Part shown: positions 20,648 through 29,565 of the stretch, piece by piece
Layout: the number at the start of each line of letters is the position of its first letter
Position numbering within the stretch: the stretch's first letter is position 1
Assembly: GCF_030622045.1 (NCBI RefSeq)
Contig: NZ_CP130886.1
Coordinates: 5,030,001-5,094,000, forward strand
From: Planctellipticum variicoloris
GTDB taxonomy: Bacteria; Planctomycetota; Planctomycetia; Planctomycetales; Planctomycetaceae
Reading direction: 5' to 3'
Length of the DNA: 64,000 nt
The notes under the pieces: model-generated
Told to the model about the DNA's origin: nothing
What the model saw: the letters and a program-made list of their open reading frames with translations, nothing else
The model's database searches: none
Translations under genes and position numbers: made by a program

Positions 20648-21130
20648 ATGGAACGACAGCCGATTTCGCGGGAAGGCTACGACCGGCTCATGGAAGAGTT
20701 GCGTCGTATGGAGCAGGAAGAGATGCCGCGCATCACGCAGGCGATCGCCGACGCGCGGGCCGAGGGGGACCTCCGCGAAAATGCCGAGTACCACGGTCAG
20801 CGCGAAGCCCAGGGCATGCTCCTGGCCAAAATCAACTCCCTGAAAACGAAACTCGCGGATTGCTACATCGTCGACCGCGCGAACATGCCCAAGGGGGTCG
20901 TGGCGTTCGGCACGCGCGTGACGGTTAAAGACCTTGATGGCGGCGACGAAGAGCAGTACGAATTCGTCGGTCCGGGCGAAGAAGACTACACGACCGACGT
21001 CATGAAAATCCTGACCTCCAGCCCGCTGGCGCAGGCCATGATGAACAAGAAGGTCGGCGAAACGGTCGAGGTCGACGTCCCCCGCGGCACAATGCGGTAC
21101 AAAGTTCTGGCGATTGACGACGCGGAGTAG
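20648..21130 (+). CDS. greA: Transcription elongation factor GreA
   Basis: The product of 160 residues is the normal length for GreA. The N-terminal coiled-coil hairpin carries the tip motif [14 protein letters not shown], whose acidic residues enter the RNA polymerase secondary channel and stimulate cleavage of backtracked RNA. The C-terminal FKBP-like domain ends with the typical [20 protein letters not shown]. The ATG at 20648 begins the canonical N-terminus; the longer frame from 20138 is a shadow of the Uma2 gene. It converges with the TerC-like gene 29 bp downstream. Confidence 0.95.
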   Translation: MERQPISREGYDRLMEELRRMEQEEMPRITQAIADARAEGDLRENAEYHGQREAQGMLLAKINSLKTKLADCYIVDRANMPKGVVAFGTRVTVKDLDGGDEEQYEFVGPGEEDYTTDVMKILTSSPLAQAMMNKKVGETVEVDVPRGTMRYKVLAIDDAE

Positions 21131-21159
21131 TTCCCGGGACCGCTGCGTGCGACGGCTCG

Positions 21160-21918
21160 CTACACGGCCGAGCCGTCGTCGCTGGCCCCCGTCGACACCT
21201 TGGGCTTGTGGTGCGCGTTGTGCTCGGCGCGCATCTGCAGCAGCTCGATCGTCAGCGAGAAGGCCATCGCGAAGTAGATGTAGCCTTTCGGGATTTCGTA
21301 GTGAAATCCCTCGCCGACCAGCAGGACGCCGATCAGCAGCAGAAACGACAGCGCCAGCAGTTTGATCGCCGGGTGCCGGTCGACGAACCGCACCACGAAG
21401 CCCGAGTACCAGAGCATGACGGCGACCGAAGTCAGGATGGCGGCGATCATGACGGGGACGCTCTTGGACATGCCGACCGCGGTGATGACGGAATCCAGCG
21501 AGAAGATCATGTCGATCGCCGCCACTTCCGCCAGCATCATCGCCATCGACATCTTGGGCCCCGTGGCCATGTCGCTGTCGTGCTCCCCCTCGACCTTGTG
21601 ATGGATCTCCACCGTCGACTTGCCGATCAGAAACAGGCCGCCGATCATCAGCACCAGATCCTTGCCGGTGACCGCGTGGCCGAACAGCGCGAACAGCTCC
21701 TCCTTGAGCTGCATCACCCAGCCAATCGCCAGCAGCAGCCCGATTCGCGAGATCACGGCGATCATCAGCCCGAGCTGCCGGGCCAGATTTCGTTTCTTCT
21801 CTTCCATCCGACCGGCAAGGATCGCGATGAAGATGATGTTGTCGATTCCCAGCACGATTTCCAGGCTGGTCAGCGTGAGGAACGCGATCAGATTCTCGGT
21901 CGTCAGCAGTTCAGACAT
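21160..21918 (-). CDS. TerC-family integral membrane protein
   Basis: The 252-residue protein has about seven membrane helices and the two acidic TerC motifs, EIVLGIDNIIF near the N-terminus and DMIFSLDSVITAVGM in the middle. TerC proteins are linked to metal-ion (notably manganese) homeostasis and export to metalloproteins, and to tellurite resistance. A cytosolic loop holds a histidine and acidic stretch (IHHKVEGEHDSDM), and the C-terminal tail has further histidines. No tellurite operon is present, so a housekeeping metal role is more likely. Confidence 0.88.
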   Translation of the reverse strand: MSELLTTENLIAFLTLTSLEIVLGIDNIIFIAILAGRMEEKKRNLARQLGLMIAVISRIGLLLAIGWVMQLKEELFALFGHAVTGKDLVLMIGGLFLIGKSTVEIHHKVEGEHDSDMATGPKMSMAMMLAEVAAIDMIFSLDSVITAVGMSKSVPVMIAAILTSVAVMLWYSGFVVRFVDRHPAIKLLALSFLLLIGVLLVGEGFHYEIPKGYIYFAMAFSLTIELLQMRAEHNAHHKPKVSTGASDDGSAV

Positions 21919-21974
21919 GCGGGCAATTCACTTCCGGTGAGGATTTCAGAGACGCTGCACAGCCTCGCGGATGG

Positions 21975-23417
21975 TCACGATTCCGACGGCGCAGCCGCTT
22001 TGCGCTTCGCTTCGATTTCTTTCCACAGCGGGCCGTAGACCTCCTTATCGAAGGGCGGGCATCCGGTCGGATACTGGCCCAGCGGATGATCCTTGGTCCG
22101 CATCAGGTTCGTGCAGTACGAAAACGTCCGGCAGACCGTCTTCCGTTCCAGCTTGCCGTGTTCCTGGAGCTGCCGGGCGAAGTCCGGCTGGCTGAGCGTC
22201 CCCCGTCCGAGACCGACGAACGCGCACCGGCCGGCGGCCACGTTCGCCGCACCCGCCTGCATTGAGTAATCCTGCAGCCAGGTGTAGGCGCTTCCCACGA
22301 CCGGAACGTCCGGCACGGCCTGCTGGATCATGCCGGCGATCTGAAAGTGCCGCAGGACGCCAAGCAGCGGGTGTTCAGGAGCATGATAGCCGTCGATCGG
22401 GGGAAACTCCGCCGGTCGGACGACGTGCGGGTTGGCGTAGGGATTTCCCAGGCTGATGTTGATGAGGCCTACGCCCCAGTCGCGCAGCCAGCGGACGACC
22501 TGGATCGGCTCCGTGGTATCCGGAACGAGATGGTTCTGCGGATCGACGCCGAAGGCGCAGGTCAGCGGCAGTTCGTGCGGACAGGGCGTGCCGACAAATT
22601 CCTCGCCGTCGCCGCGATAGGGAATGCCGTCGTAGGCGTTCATCCGCGTGCCGATTGTCAGGTGCGGCAGCTCTTCCCGAATGCGGGTTACCACGTTCCG
22701 GACGAGCCGGGTGCGGTTCTCCAGCGAGCCGCCATACTCGCCAGGTCGCGTTCGCGCCGCGAGAAGCTCCGAAAGGAGATACCGGTGGCACTGTTTGACG
22801 TCGACGAAATCGCAACCGATCTTCGCCGCCAGCCTGGCGGCGAAAACATACTGGTCTTCGATCCGCTTGAGGTCGTCGTCCGTGAGGAGCGGGCAGGAGG
22901 CGTCCAGTCGCTTGCCCGTCGATTTGTCGAGCGTGAGCGGGTCGAGGATCGGGTCGTGGACGGCGATCAGGGGTTTGCGAAAGCTGAACCGGCCCGAGTG
23001 CGTGAGCTGCAATCCGAGGAGCAGCCCGTCGTCCGATCCGCAGGCGTCGCGGTGAGCTTTGCGACATTCCGCGAGCATCTGCTCGATGGCGGAAGCGGAA
23101 CCTTCGTGCAACCAGAGCTGACGGGGGTTCATCCGGCCTTCGTCGGCGATGGCGGTGGCTTCGCCCCAGATCAGCTTGGCCCCGCCGGCCCCGAACCGCT
23201 GGTAGCGCCGGACAGTCAATTCGCCCGGAAGTCCGTCGAGCGTTCCGTCGCACCCTTCCATCGGCTGGACGCATAACCGGTTGGCTACAGTCCGCCCGCC
23301 GACGGCGATCGGCCGAAACAGCGGCGTCATGTCTTCCGTAAGTTCGAGATCGCCACCCAGCGAACGGGCCTCCGCAATCAGCTCCGCAGGAGACTTGAAC
23401 TTGAAATAGCGGGCCAT
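21975..23417 (-). CDS. NADH:flavin oxidoreductase of the Old Yellow Enzyme family
   Basis: The 480-residue protein starts with the OYE barrel pattern (LFRPIAVGGRTVANRLCVQPMEG). It carries LLGLQLTHSGRFS and the family signature EYGGSLENRTRLVRNVV. It would bind FMN in a TIM barrel and reduce activated double bonds or related substrates with NAD(P)H. It lacks the C-terminal FeS/FAD extension of the 2,4-dienoyl-CoA reductase type and is longer than classical OYE (about 370), with extra loops. The ORF extends to 23495, but the ATG at 23417 fits the family N-terminus better. It is transcribed alone, divergently from the cfa-like gene. Confidence 0.85.
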   Translation of the reverse strand: MARYFKFKSPAELIAEARSLGGDLELTEDMTPLFRPIAVGGRTVANRLCVQPMEGCDGTLDGLPGELTVRRYQRFGAGGAKLIWGEATAIADEGRMNPRQLWLHEGSASAIEQMLAECRKAHRDACGSDDGLLLGLQLTHSGRFSFRKPLIAVHDPILDPLTLDKSTGKRLDASCPLLTDDDLKRIEDQYVFAARLAAKIGCDFVDVKQCHRYLLSELLAARTRPGEYGGSLENRTRLVRNVVTRIREELPHLTIGTRMNAYDGIPYRGDGEEFVGTPCPHELPLTCAFGVDPQNHLVPDTTEPIQVVRWLRDWGVGLINISLGNPYANPHVVRPAEFPPIDGYHAPEHPLLGVLRHFQIAGMIQQAVPDVPVVGSAYTWLQDYSMQAGAANVAAGRCAFVGLGRGTLSQPDFARQLQEHGKLERKTVCRTFSYCTNLMRTKDHPLGQYPTGCPPFDKEVYGPLWKEIEAKRKAAAPSES

Positions 23418-23820
23418 GCCGATGGGCTTTCGGGAACGCGGGGCGGCGACACAATCTGCCGTGCCAGTATAGACTTGTATCCGGATCGGGGCCATGCTGC
23501 GGGTTCGGCAGAATGATCGAGCGAGCGTGAATCCGGAGAGGCCAGCCAGACCTTGACTGCCGTAGCGACTGCTCCGAGCGGGCGGACTGGTATGCTGATG
23601 GCCGGATGTCTTCTCGATGAAATCGGAGTTTGAAAAACAACCACTGGAGTCTCGTGTTCAGCACGGGTTACACTGCATCGAGCGATGGATCGCGACTGTT
23701 TGAGGCCGGATCGGAAACGATCTCTGTGCTGTGGAATGTCGGGACTTGGCTGCGCCAGTCTCCCGGCAGGGTTGAGTCTGCGCTTCGATTTCCAACCTGC
23801 AGTCTTCGGGAGTCGTTCTG
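23418..23820. other. Divergent intergenic region OYE / CFA synthase
   Basis: The region separates two divergent genes. A 63-codon frame beginning at a TTG (23630) ends in a TGATG overlap with the CFA-synthase start. It has no recognisable pattern and no good ribosome binding site, so I do not call it a gene. GGGAG about 10 bases before 23821 serves the CFA synthase. Confidence 0.35.
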
Positions 23821-25116
23821 ATGGCTGACCGTGGGGCGTATCGCTGGGAGCGGGAGTTTCTGAAACGGATCTGGATCGGCGTGGGCGGCCCCCCCGTCCG
23901 GCTGGCGCTGTGGGACGGGTTCGAGGTGGGGGGACCGCAGGAGTCCTCGCTCGGACGGATCGAGTTCCGCTCCCCGGCGGCCCTCCGCCGGTTGTTATGG
24001 GACGCTTCACTCGGCTTCGGCGAGGGCTTCTCGTCGGGCGAGATCGTGATTCAGGGAGAGTTGCCGGGCGTCCTGACCTCGGTGATGCAGGCCATGCGGC
24101 GGCTGGAACGGGAGCGTGGTCCGAGCTGGTCATTGCGGGATTGGCTGGTGCGCCGCAAGGGCCATTCGCTCGCGGAATCCAAGTCCAGCGTCTACCACCA
24201 CTACGATCTGGGGAACGACTTCTACCGCCTCTGGCTCGACGAACAACTGGCCTACACCTGTGCGTACTACGAGGATCCGCGATTCACGCTGGAGCAGGCC
24301 CAGGTCGCCAAGTTCGACCATATCTGCCGGAAACTGCGACTGAAAGCCGGGGACGTCGTCGCCGAAGCGGGTTGCGGCTGGGGGGGATTCGCACTGCACA
24401 TGGCTCGCGAGTACGGCGTCCGGGTGCGCGCCTACAACCTGTCGAAGGAGCAGATTGCCTTTGCCCGTCAACGGGCTCAGCGGGAGGGCCTCGCCGACCG
24501 GGTGGAGTTCGTCGAGGACGACTACCGGAGCATGACCGGCAAGTTCGACGTCTTTGTTTCGGTGGGAATGCTCGAACACGTCGGCGTCGACCAGTATTAC
24601 ACGCTGGGGCGGCTGATTGATCGCGTCCTCAGCGACGGCGGACGGGGCCTGATCCATACGATCGGCCGGAACGTCGCCCGCCCGCTGGATGCCTGGACGA
24701 CGAAGCATATCTTCCCCGGCGCGGAGCCTCCCAGCCTCTCGCAGATGCTGCAGATCTTCGAACCGCACGGATTCTCGGTTCTCGACGTCGAAAACCTCCG
24801 CATGCACTATGCCCAGACCCTACGGCACTGGCTGCAGCGTTTCGACGCGCGCGCCGGCGAGGTGTTGCGGATGTTTGACGAACGCTTCGTGCGGATGTGG
24901 AGGTTCTACCTGGCGGCATCGATCGCCGCGTTCGAATCCGGCTATCTGCAGCTCTTTCAAGTCCACTTTAACCGGGCCGAGTGCAACGACGTTCCCTGGA
25001 CGCGCGCCGACATTTACGAACATCTGGCAGGACCGTCGGGGGCCGCGTCAAAATCCGACGGACTTTTGCGGTCGCGGCTGACGGCCGCCCAAGAAACCCC
25101 GCGGAACGGCTACTGA
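23821..25116 (+). CDS. cfa: Cyclopropane-fatty-acyl-phospholipid synthase-type methyltransferase
   Basis: This 431-residue protein matches CFA synthases along its length. It has an N-terminal lipid-binding domain, YHHYDLGNDFYRLWLD (125-140), the SAM-binding motif EAGCGWGG (182-189) and the catalytic residues of the E. coli enzyme. Cys139 corresponds to C147 (YTCAYY), Glu239 to E252 (SVGMLEHVG), His266 to the His of LIHTIG, and Tyr317 to the Tyr of HYAQTL. It should transfer a methylene from SAM onto unsaturated acyl chains of membrane phospholipids. The next gene, 27 bp on, is a GGR-type flavin reductase. The pair could therefore make a reduced, methyl-branched product instead of a cyclopropane; that is inference. 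Confidence 0.93.
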   Translation: MADRGAYRWEREFLKRIWIGVGGPPVRLALWDGFEVGGPQESSLGRIEFRSPAALRRLLWDASLGFGEGFSSGEIVIQGELPGVLTSVMQAMRRLERERGPSWSLRDWLVRRKGHSLAESKSSVYHHYDLGNDFYRLWLDEQLAYTCAYYEDPRFTLEQAQVAKFDHICRKLRLKAGDVVAEAGCGWGGFALHMAREYGVRVRAYNLSKEQIAFARQRAQREGLADRVEFVEDDYRSMTGKFDVFVSVGMLEHVGVDQYYTLGRLIDRVLSDGGRGLIHTIGRNVARPLDAWTTKHIFPGAEPPSLSQMLQIFEPHGFSVLDVENLRMHYAQTLRHWLQRFDARAGEVLRMFDERFVRMWRFYLAASIAAFESGYLQLFQVHFNRAECNDVPWTRADIYEHLAGPSGAASKSDGLLRSRLTAAQETPRNGY

Positions 25117-25143
25117 CCGCCGCTGCACGCGCTGGAGATTCCC

Positions 25144-26268
25144 ATGGATCGGTGCGACGTCCTGATTGTTGGCGGCGGGCCGGCGGGTTCGACTTGCGCC
25201 CGGCACTTGCGGAAACATGGGATCGATGTGGTCGTGCTCGACCGGGCGCAGTTTCCGCGCGACAAGGTCTGCACCGGCTGGATTACGCCGGCAATCATCG
25301 CCTCGCTGGAGATCGACACGGAGGATTTCGCTCGCGAGAACGTGCTGCAGCCCTTCACGGGGTTCATCACCGGGCTGATCGGCCGCCGGGGGATCCGGAC
25401 CGACTACCAGCGTCCGGTCAGCTACGGCATCCGCCGCTGCGAGTTCGACAACTACCTGCTGCACCGCTCCGGAGCGCCGCTCCGGCTGGGGGAATCGCTC
25501 AAGTCTTTGCGAGCGGACGGGGACCGGTGGATTGCGAACGACGCGATTTCCGCCCGGCTGGTGATCGGAGCCGGAGGACATTTCTGCCCGGTGTCGAAGC
25601 TGGTCGCGCAGCGCGACGACGCAACCGACGATCCGGTCGTGCTGGCGCAGGAAGCGGAGTTTCTGATCCCCGAGGAGTTGCGGGCGACATTCCCGGTTTC
25701 CGGCGAGTTCCCGGAACTGTATTTCTGCCCGGATCTGTCCGGCTACGGCTGGATCGTCCGCAAAGGAGACTATCTCAACATCGGCCTGGGACGCGAACAC
25801 GAGCGCAATCTTTCAAGCCATGTCGACGACTTCGTCAAGTTCCTCCGCGACACCGGCCGGCTGACGATGGAAATTCCGCACGCCTTCAAGGGGCATGCCT
25901 ACCGGCTGCGGCGGTTCGCGCCGCCGATCAACGTCCCGCGGGGCGTGATGCTGATCGGTGACGCGATCGGGCTGGCCTATCCGCAGAGCGGCGAAGGCAT
26001 CCGTCCCTCGATCGAGTCGGGGATGCTGGCCGGCGAACTGATCGTGCAGGCGAACGGAGACTATTCCGGCCCCCTGATGCAGCGTCTCGAAGAACGTTGC
26101 ATGGCCCGGTTCGGAGCCGGAGCGAAGCGCGGCGGATGGACCGACCGGTTTTCTCCGCGCCTGCGCCAATGGGCCGCCGCCCGGCTGATGCAGTCGCGGT
26201 GGTTCCATCGGCACGTGCTGCTGGACCGGTGGTTTCTGCACGTGCAGCAGCCGGCGCTCGTCGTGTAG
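25144..26268 (+). CDS. Geranylgeranyl-reductase-family FAD oxidoreductase
   Basis: The 374-residue product has an N-terminal FAD dinucleotide-binding motif (DVLIVGGGPAGSTCARHL, residues 5-22). VCTGW stands at the GGR C-x-G position. GDAIGLAYPQSGEGI near residue 272 is the second FAD motif. The family reduces isoprenoid chains or other lipid double bonds, or hydroxylates them. Here it directly follows a CFA-synthase-type gene with 27 bp between, most likely in one operon. A role in fatty-acyl or isoprenoid modification of membrane lipid is inferred from that context. Confidence 0.85.
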   Translation: MDRCDVLIVGGGPAGSTCARHLRKHGIDVVVLDRAQFPRDKVCTGWITPAIIASLEIDTEDFARENVLQPFTGFITGLIGRRGIRTDYQRPVSYGIRRCEFDNYLLHRSGAPLRLGESLKSLRADGDRWIANDAISARLVIGAGGHFCPVSKLVAQRDDATDDPVVLAQEAEFLIPEELRATFPVSGEFPELYFCPDLSGYGWIVRKGDYLNIGLGREHERNLSSHVDDFVKFLRDTGRLTMEIPHAFKGHAYRLRRFAPPINVPRGVMLIGDAIGLAYPQSGEGIRPSIESGMLAGELIVQANGDYSGPLMQRLEERCMARFGAGAKRGGWTDRFSPRLRQWAAARLMQSRWFHRHVLLDRWFLHVQQPALVV

Positions 26269-26283
26269 GGCTGCAATGCCCGT

Positions 26284-26757
26284 TTACAACCCGCAATGAC
26301 TGACCGGCGCCGCTTCCGGCAGCTCGACAAACAGATCCGCCACGGCGGACTCCTGCAGCGACTGCCAGCGGGAACGGGAAATCGCGGTTGGTTCGCCGCG
26401 ACGCCAGACATGCCCTTCGTCGTCGGCCACTTCGTGGAAGGGGCCTTTGAAGACCACCGTGCAGAGCTCATCGCTCTCGGCAGCAGGCCGGCGGGCGGCG
26501 ATCTGCGTTTCGCGGAGCGGCTGCCCGGCGTGTTCGAAGCAGGCGCCCGATCGGAGCGTCGTCAGTTGAACGTCGGCGAATCCCGCGGCTTCGATGGCCG
26601 CCAGCAGCTCGGTACGGACCGGAGTGTGCTTCACATACGCAGCCCGGCCGGGAAGGCTCAATTCGCCGGCGACCGGTTTCTCGGCAGTGAGGATATGGAC
26701 CAGCAGCTTCCCCTCCGGCGCGAGGGCATCGAACGCCTGGCAGAGCTGGGGCTCCAT
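26284..26757 (-). CDS. C-terminal part of a SAM methyltransferase-like protein
   Basis: The first ATG gives 157 residues. The sequence begins in the middle of a methyltransferase fold (CQAFDALAPEGKLLVHIL resembles the strand after motif III), then has ELLAAIEAAGFADVQLTTL. Reading the frame upstream of the ATG adds CDEIRLHGTFNTPLEA, which also fits the fold, before an in-frame stop just beyond the neighbouring gene end. The SAM-binding glycine motif is absent. This is either a decayed fragment or a small protein started at a non-ATG codon. It converges with the FAD oxidoreductase gene. Confidence 0.5.
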   Translation of the reverse strand: MEPQLCQAFDALAPEGKLLVHILTAEKPVAGELSLPGRAAYVKHTPVRTELLAAIEAAGFADVQLTTLRSGACFEHAGQPLRETQIAARRPAAESDELCTVVFKGPFHEVADDEGHVWRRGEPTAISRSRWQSLQESAVADLFVELPEAAPVSHCGL

Positions 26758-26843
26758 CTGGCGGGCTTCGAGCGGCGTGTTGAATGTCCCGTGAAGGCGG
26801 ATTTCGTCACATTGCGAAACCGATTCCCCCGGCCTCGCTGCAA

Positions 26844-27410
26844 TCAGGGGGCCGGCTTATCGGCCGCGGCCAGCTTCAAAATGGGACCGGCCAGCGTATT
26901 TGAGATGGGCTGAAATCCGGCATCGGGAGATTCGGCCTCAGACAGGACGACTTCGAACGCATCGGGCGGCGTTTCCCCCGCTTCGATCGCGGTCTTGAAC
27001 GCCCCCTCCTGACTGAGCTCGCTGGCGGACATGAACTTTGCAATGGTCCGATCAATGTTCGGAAAGACGATATTGCACAGGTAATGCCTGGTCGGAGCCC
27101 CCGAAGTGAACTTGTAATGAATCTCGAAGCGGGCGATCCCCTCCGCATCGACAAACGCGTCCGCCTTTTGCAGTTCGACGACACTCGGACCCGAATCGGC
27201 GACAACGGACGATTTCACAGCCGCACTGCCGGTCGTCGCCCCTGCTGAGCTGGAAGCAGGCTCCGCCTGGCAGCCTGCCGCCGCAAGGATGCCGAACGCT
27301 CCGATGATCTTGAAGAGACGCCTGCTTCGTTCAATCACGACCGCAACCTTGCTCGGGAGCCGCAGAGGGCCGGCCTCCGGAAATCGTTGAGAGACCGGAC
27401 TCGATTTCAT
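26844..27410 (-). CDS. Putative lipoprotein downstream of the DUF1559 cassette
   Basis: The 188-residue protein has a long charged n-region, a hydrophobic stretch and a lipobox ending at C48 (ILAAAGC). It should be exported and lipid-anchored. The mature part is small, with alternating polar residues (VDAEGIARFEIHYKFTSG), and is not recognised. The ATG overlaps the stop of the preceding lipoprotein gene as ATGA, which supports this start and translational coupling. It is the third gene of a DUF1559-lipoprotein-lipoprotein operon on the minus strand. Confidence 0.7.
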   Translation of the reverse strand: MKSSPVSQRFPEAGPLRLPSKVAVVIERSRRLFKIIGAFGILAAAGCQAEPASSSAGATTGSAAVKSSVVADSGPSVVELQKADAFVDAEGIARFEIHYKFTSGAPTRHYLCNIVFPNIDRTIAKFMSASELSQEGAFKTAIEAGETPPDAFEVVLSEAESPDAGFQPISNTLAGPILKLAAADKPAP

Positions 27411-27886
27411 TTCTTTTTCTTCGCCTTGGGATCGATCGGCTTGGCCGGCACATTGACCTCAAGCCCCCCGCCGTCGGCGGAGATCGTGACCTTCAGCGGC
27501 GAATTCATTCCGCTGTACGGTTTCGGGATCGATTCACGGCTCTCAGGGAAATCCGCATCGGGCGCATCGGGGGGAACCGCGGTTCCGTCGGGCATCACCA
27601 GGCGGCTCACCCGAACGGTGTACTCGCCCGGAGGAATTCCGGAGTCATCTCGCCGGGAACTGATGACCTTGAAATAGCCTTCTTTGTCAGACGCCCCGAT
27701 CGCGCCTTCTCCAGGCGTACCCTCGCCGGGGACAAAATAGAGCGATGCGCCTGCCAGCGGCGTCCCTTCCATCGTCACCAGGCCGGTAATGGGCACTCGG
27801 TCGAGTCCATCGCCCCCGCAGCCCAGGCAGACGAAACCACTCAGGCACAAGACAACGGACGTGATTCTGCAAAATCTCAAAGGCAT
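27407..27886 (-). CDS. Carboxypeptidase-regulatory-like lipoprotein
   Basis: From the ATG at 27886 the protein has 159 residues with a clean lipoprotein signal (CLSGFVCLGCGG). The mature domain follows the beta-sandwich pattern (ITGLVTMEGTPLAGASLYFVPGEG, SGIPPGEYTVRVSRL) of carboxypeptidase-regulatory-like or transthyretin-like domains. Such lipoproteins are typically encoded next to DUF1559 genes in Planctomycetota. The tail ends in DPKAKKKK. The DUF1559 gene lies 129 bp upstream on the same strand. Confidence 0.82.
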   Translation of the reverse strand: MPLRFCRITSVVLCLSGFVCLGCGGDGLDRVPITGLVTMEGTPLAGASLYFVPGEGTPGEGAIGASDKEGYFKVISSRRDDSGIPPGEYTVRVSRLVMPDGTAVPPDAPDADFPESRESIPKPYSGMNSPLKVTISADGGGLEVNVPAKPIDPKAKKKK

Positions 27887-28015
27887 GATAGCACCATCAG
27901 AACGGGGCCTGATTGTCCGCGATTCTTTGCGGCCGCAGAGCGATGACCGGAGCGGACCGCGGATCTTTTGGAAATCCTCCGGTCCACCCCTCGCGTCCAC
28001 ACGACGAACGGATAA

Positions 28016-29023
28016 TTAGAATTCGCCAATGACCTGGCCGTCAGCCATCTTGGAGAGACGCTCCAGTAGTCCATTATCGGTATTCTCGGAAACGAATCGC
28101 ACGCCGCCGTCACCCATCAGGAAATGCGCTCCGCCGGTATGCAGGCTGGCGCAGGAGTACCAGGAAGCCCGCCGTCCCGGAATCGCGGGTGCTGTGCTGT
28201 ACTTCCAGACGTTGATTCCCTTCGCCGGAAAAGTGAGATTCCAGTTTCCGACCGGGTCAATCCCGACAGAGACCCATCCCGCATGCAGCCAGCCCGGAGT
28301 CTTGCCGTTGTAAGTCTCCAGCGTTTGTTCGCCCATCGCAAAGGTATTGCTCAGCCCGTCGGTGCAGGACGAGAGCCTTGCATAGCTGTTGTCGCCAAAC
28401 AGATAACGCGTTTCGATCGTCGTCGCATTGTGCAGATTGCAGTAGGACAACTGCTCGTCCGGCACGATGAAATCATAGCAGGACTTGGCGTAATAGCGCG
28501 ACGGATCGGCGCCGCCGTCCGGCATGTAATAGATGCTGCTGTCAGAATGGATCGTTGCACCGGAATCGGACGGGCACAAGAACGCGGTGATGATGGTCTT
28601 GGCCAGTTCGGCGTGACCCGTCGCGACGGGATCCAACCCCACCGGCATCGGATTGCCTGTCGTGACATAGGTCCCCATCGCACCCGAGAAGTTGATCTTG
28701 TTGTACAGCGGCGCCTGGTCCATGAACGGGAGGAGGAGCGTCAGTCCCGAGGTATTCTTGGACTGAGGATCGGGGCGGCTTCCGTTGGTAGAGCCGTATA
28801 CGCAATACCCGATGCTCATCCGCGACGCCGGCAGGCGGCTGAACGTGCTTTCGTAGTTGTAACAGGCCAGCCCGAGCTGCTTCAGGTTATTGCGGCACTG
28901 CGTCCGGCGGGCCGCTTCCCGAGCCTGCTGGACGGCCGGCAGCAGCAGGGCGATCAGAATCGCGATGATCGCAATCACGACCAGCAGCTCGATCAGCGTA
29001 AAACCACGACGATGGACTCTCAT
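28016..29023 (-). CDS. DUF1559 pseudopilin-like protein
   Basis: The 335-residue product starts with a class III (type IV pilin) signal: [19 protein letters not shown], with the cleavage glycine and the +5 glutamate. The helix continues into [14 protein letters not shown]. The DUF1559 body ends with the H-x9-DG motif (HTGGAHFLMGDG). A prepilin peptidase would process it, and the protein is then assembled or anchored at the cell surface. The function of this expanded planctomycete family is unknown. AGGAGGAG lies 7 bases before the ATG. Two lipoprotein genes follow in the same operon. Confidence 0.93.
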   Translation of the reverse strand: MRVHRRGFTLIELLVVIAIIAILIALLLPAVQQAREAARRTQCRNNLKQLGLACYNYESTFSRLPASRMSIGYCVYGSTNGSRPDPQSKNTSGLTLLLPFMDQAPLYNKINFSGAMGTYVTTGNPMPVGLDPVATGHAELAKTIITAFLCPSDSGATIHSDSSIYYMPDGGADPSRYYAKSCYDFIVPDEQLSYCNLHNATTIETRYLFGDNSYARLSSCTDGLSNTFAMGEQTLETYNGKTPGWLHAGWVSVGIDPVGNWNLTFPAKGINVWKYSTAPAIPGRRASWYSCASLHTGGAHFLMGDGGVRFVSENTDNGLLERLSKMADGQVIGEF

Positions 29024-29565
29024 ACTCGTTCTCCTCCTGACAAAATGGACAAATCACGAATCGAACAAACGGCAAAAGATCGATGCATCCGCATGCGTGA
29101 GCACCGGCGAGATCGGAGAATTTCCTCGGGGACGGTCGTGGTCTGATCGCGTTCCCGATATGCAATATCCGCAGGCAAACACGCTGAAGATTAAGGCAAT
29201 GTGAACCGGGAAAGGGATGTCCGTTCGCTACCGGGATTCCGACATACGGACGACGTTCATTCGCACGCCGTTCCGGGATTCATGGACGGTAGAACTCGTT
29301 CGAATGGAATCACGGCTGAAGGGGTTACGACTCGATTCGGGCGCCGCCTTCGACTTGGCCCAAGTCGTCGCTGGCCAAGCATCGAACGCAAACGCCGTAC
29401 CGGATCGCGATCGAAGGGCGTCAAATTGGGACTTCGACATGTCGGGCGAAGCGTTCGCCGCGCAGCACTGGGATTTGCTCTGCAAGATTCTCGCGACTAG
29501 GCTGTAGGCGATTGAAATCCTCCAGATTCGCTAATCAGCGCGGGACACATCAAGGAGCGAACAGC
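29024..29565. other. Divergent intergenic region with a doubtful small ORF
   Basis: The region lies between the divergent DUF1559 gene and the Tat-exported oxidoreductase. A frame at 29217-29507 (plus, 96 codons) starts with ATG directly after GGGAAAGGG. Its product (SVRYRDSDIRTTFIRTPF...) matches nothing I know, so I leave it as possible only. AAGGAG at 29552 serves the downstream gene. Confidence 0.3.

Noticed and set aside
20138-21130. A 330-codon frame extending greA upstream
   Set aside because: The extension overlaps the Uma2 frame and a terminator; GreA has its normal length from 20648.
29217-29507. 96-codon frame with a fair ribosome binding site
   Set aside because: No recognisable family and an overlapping antisense frame; left as a possibility in the intergenic entry.
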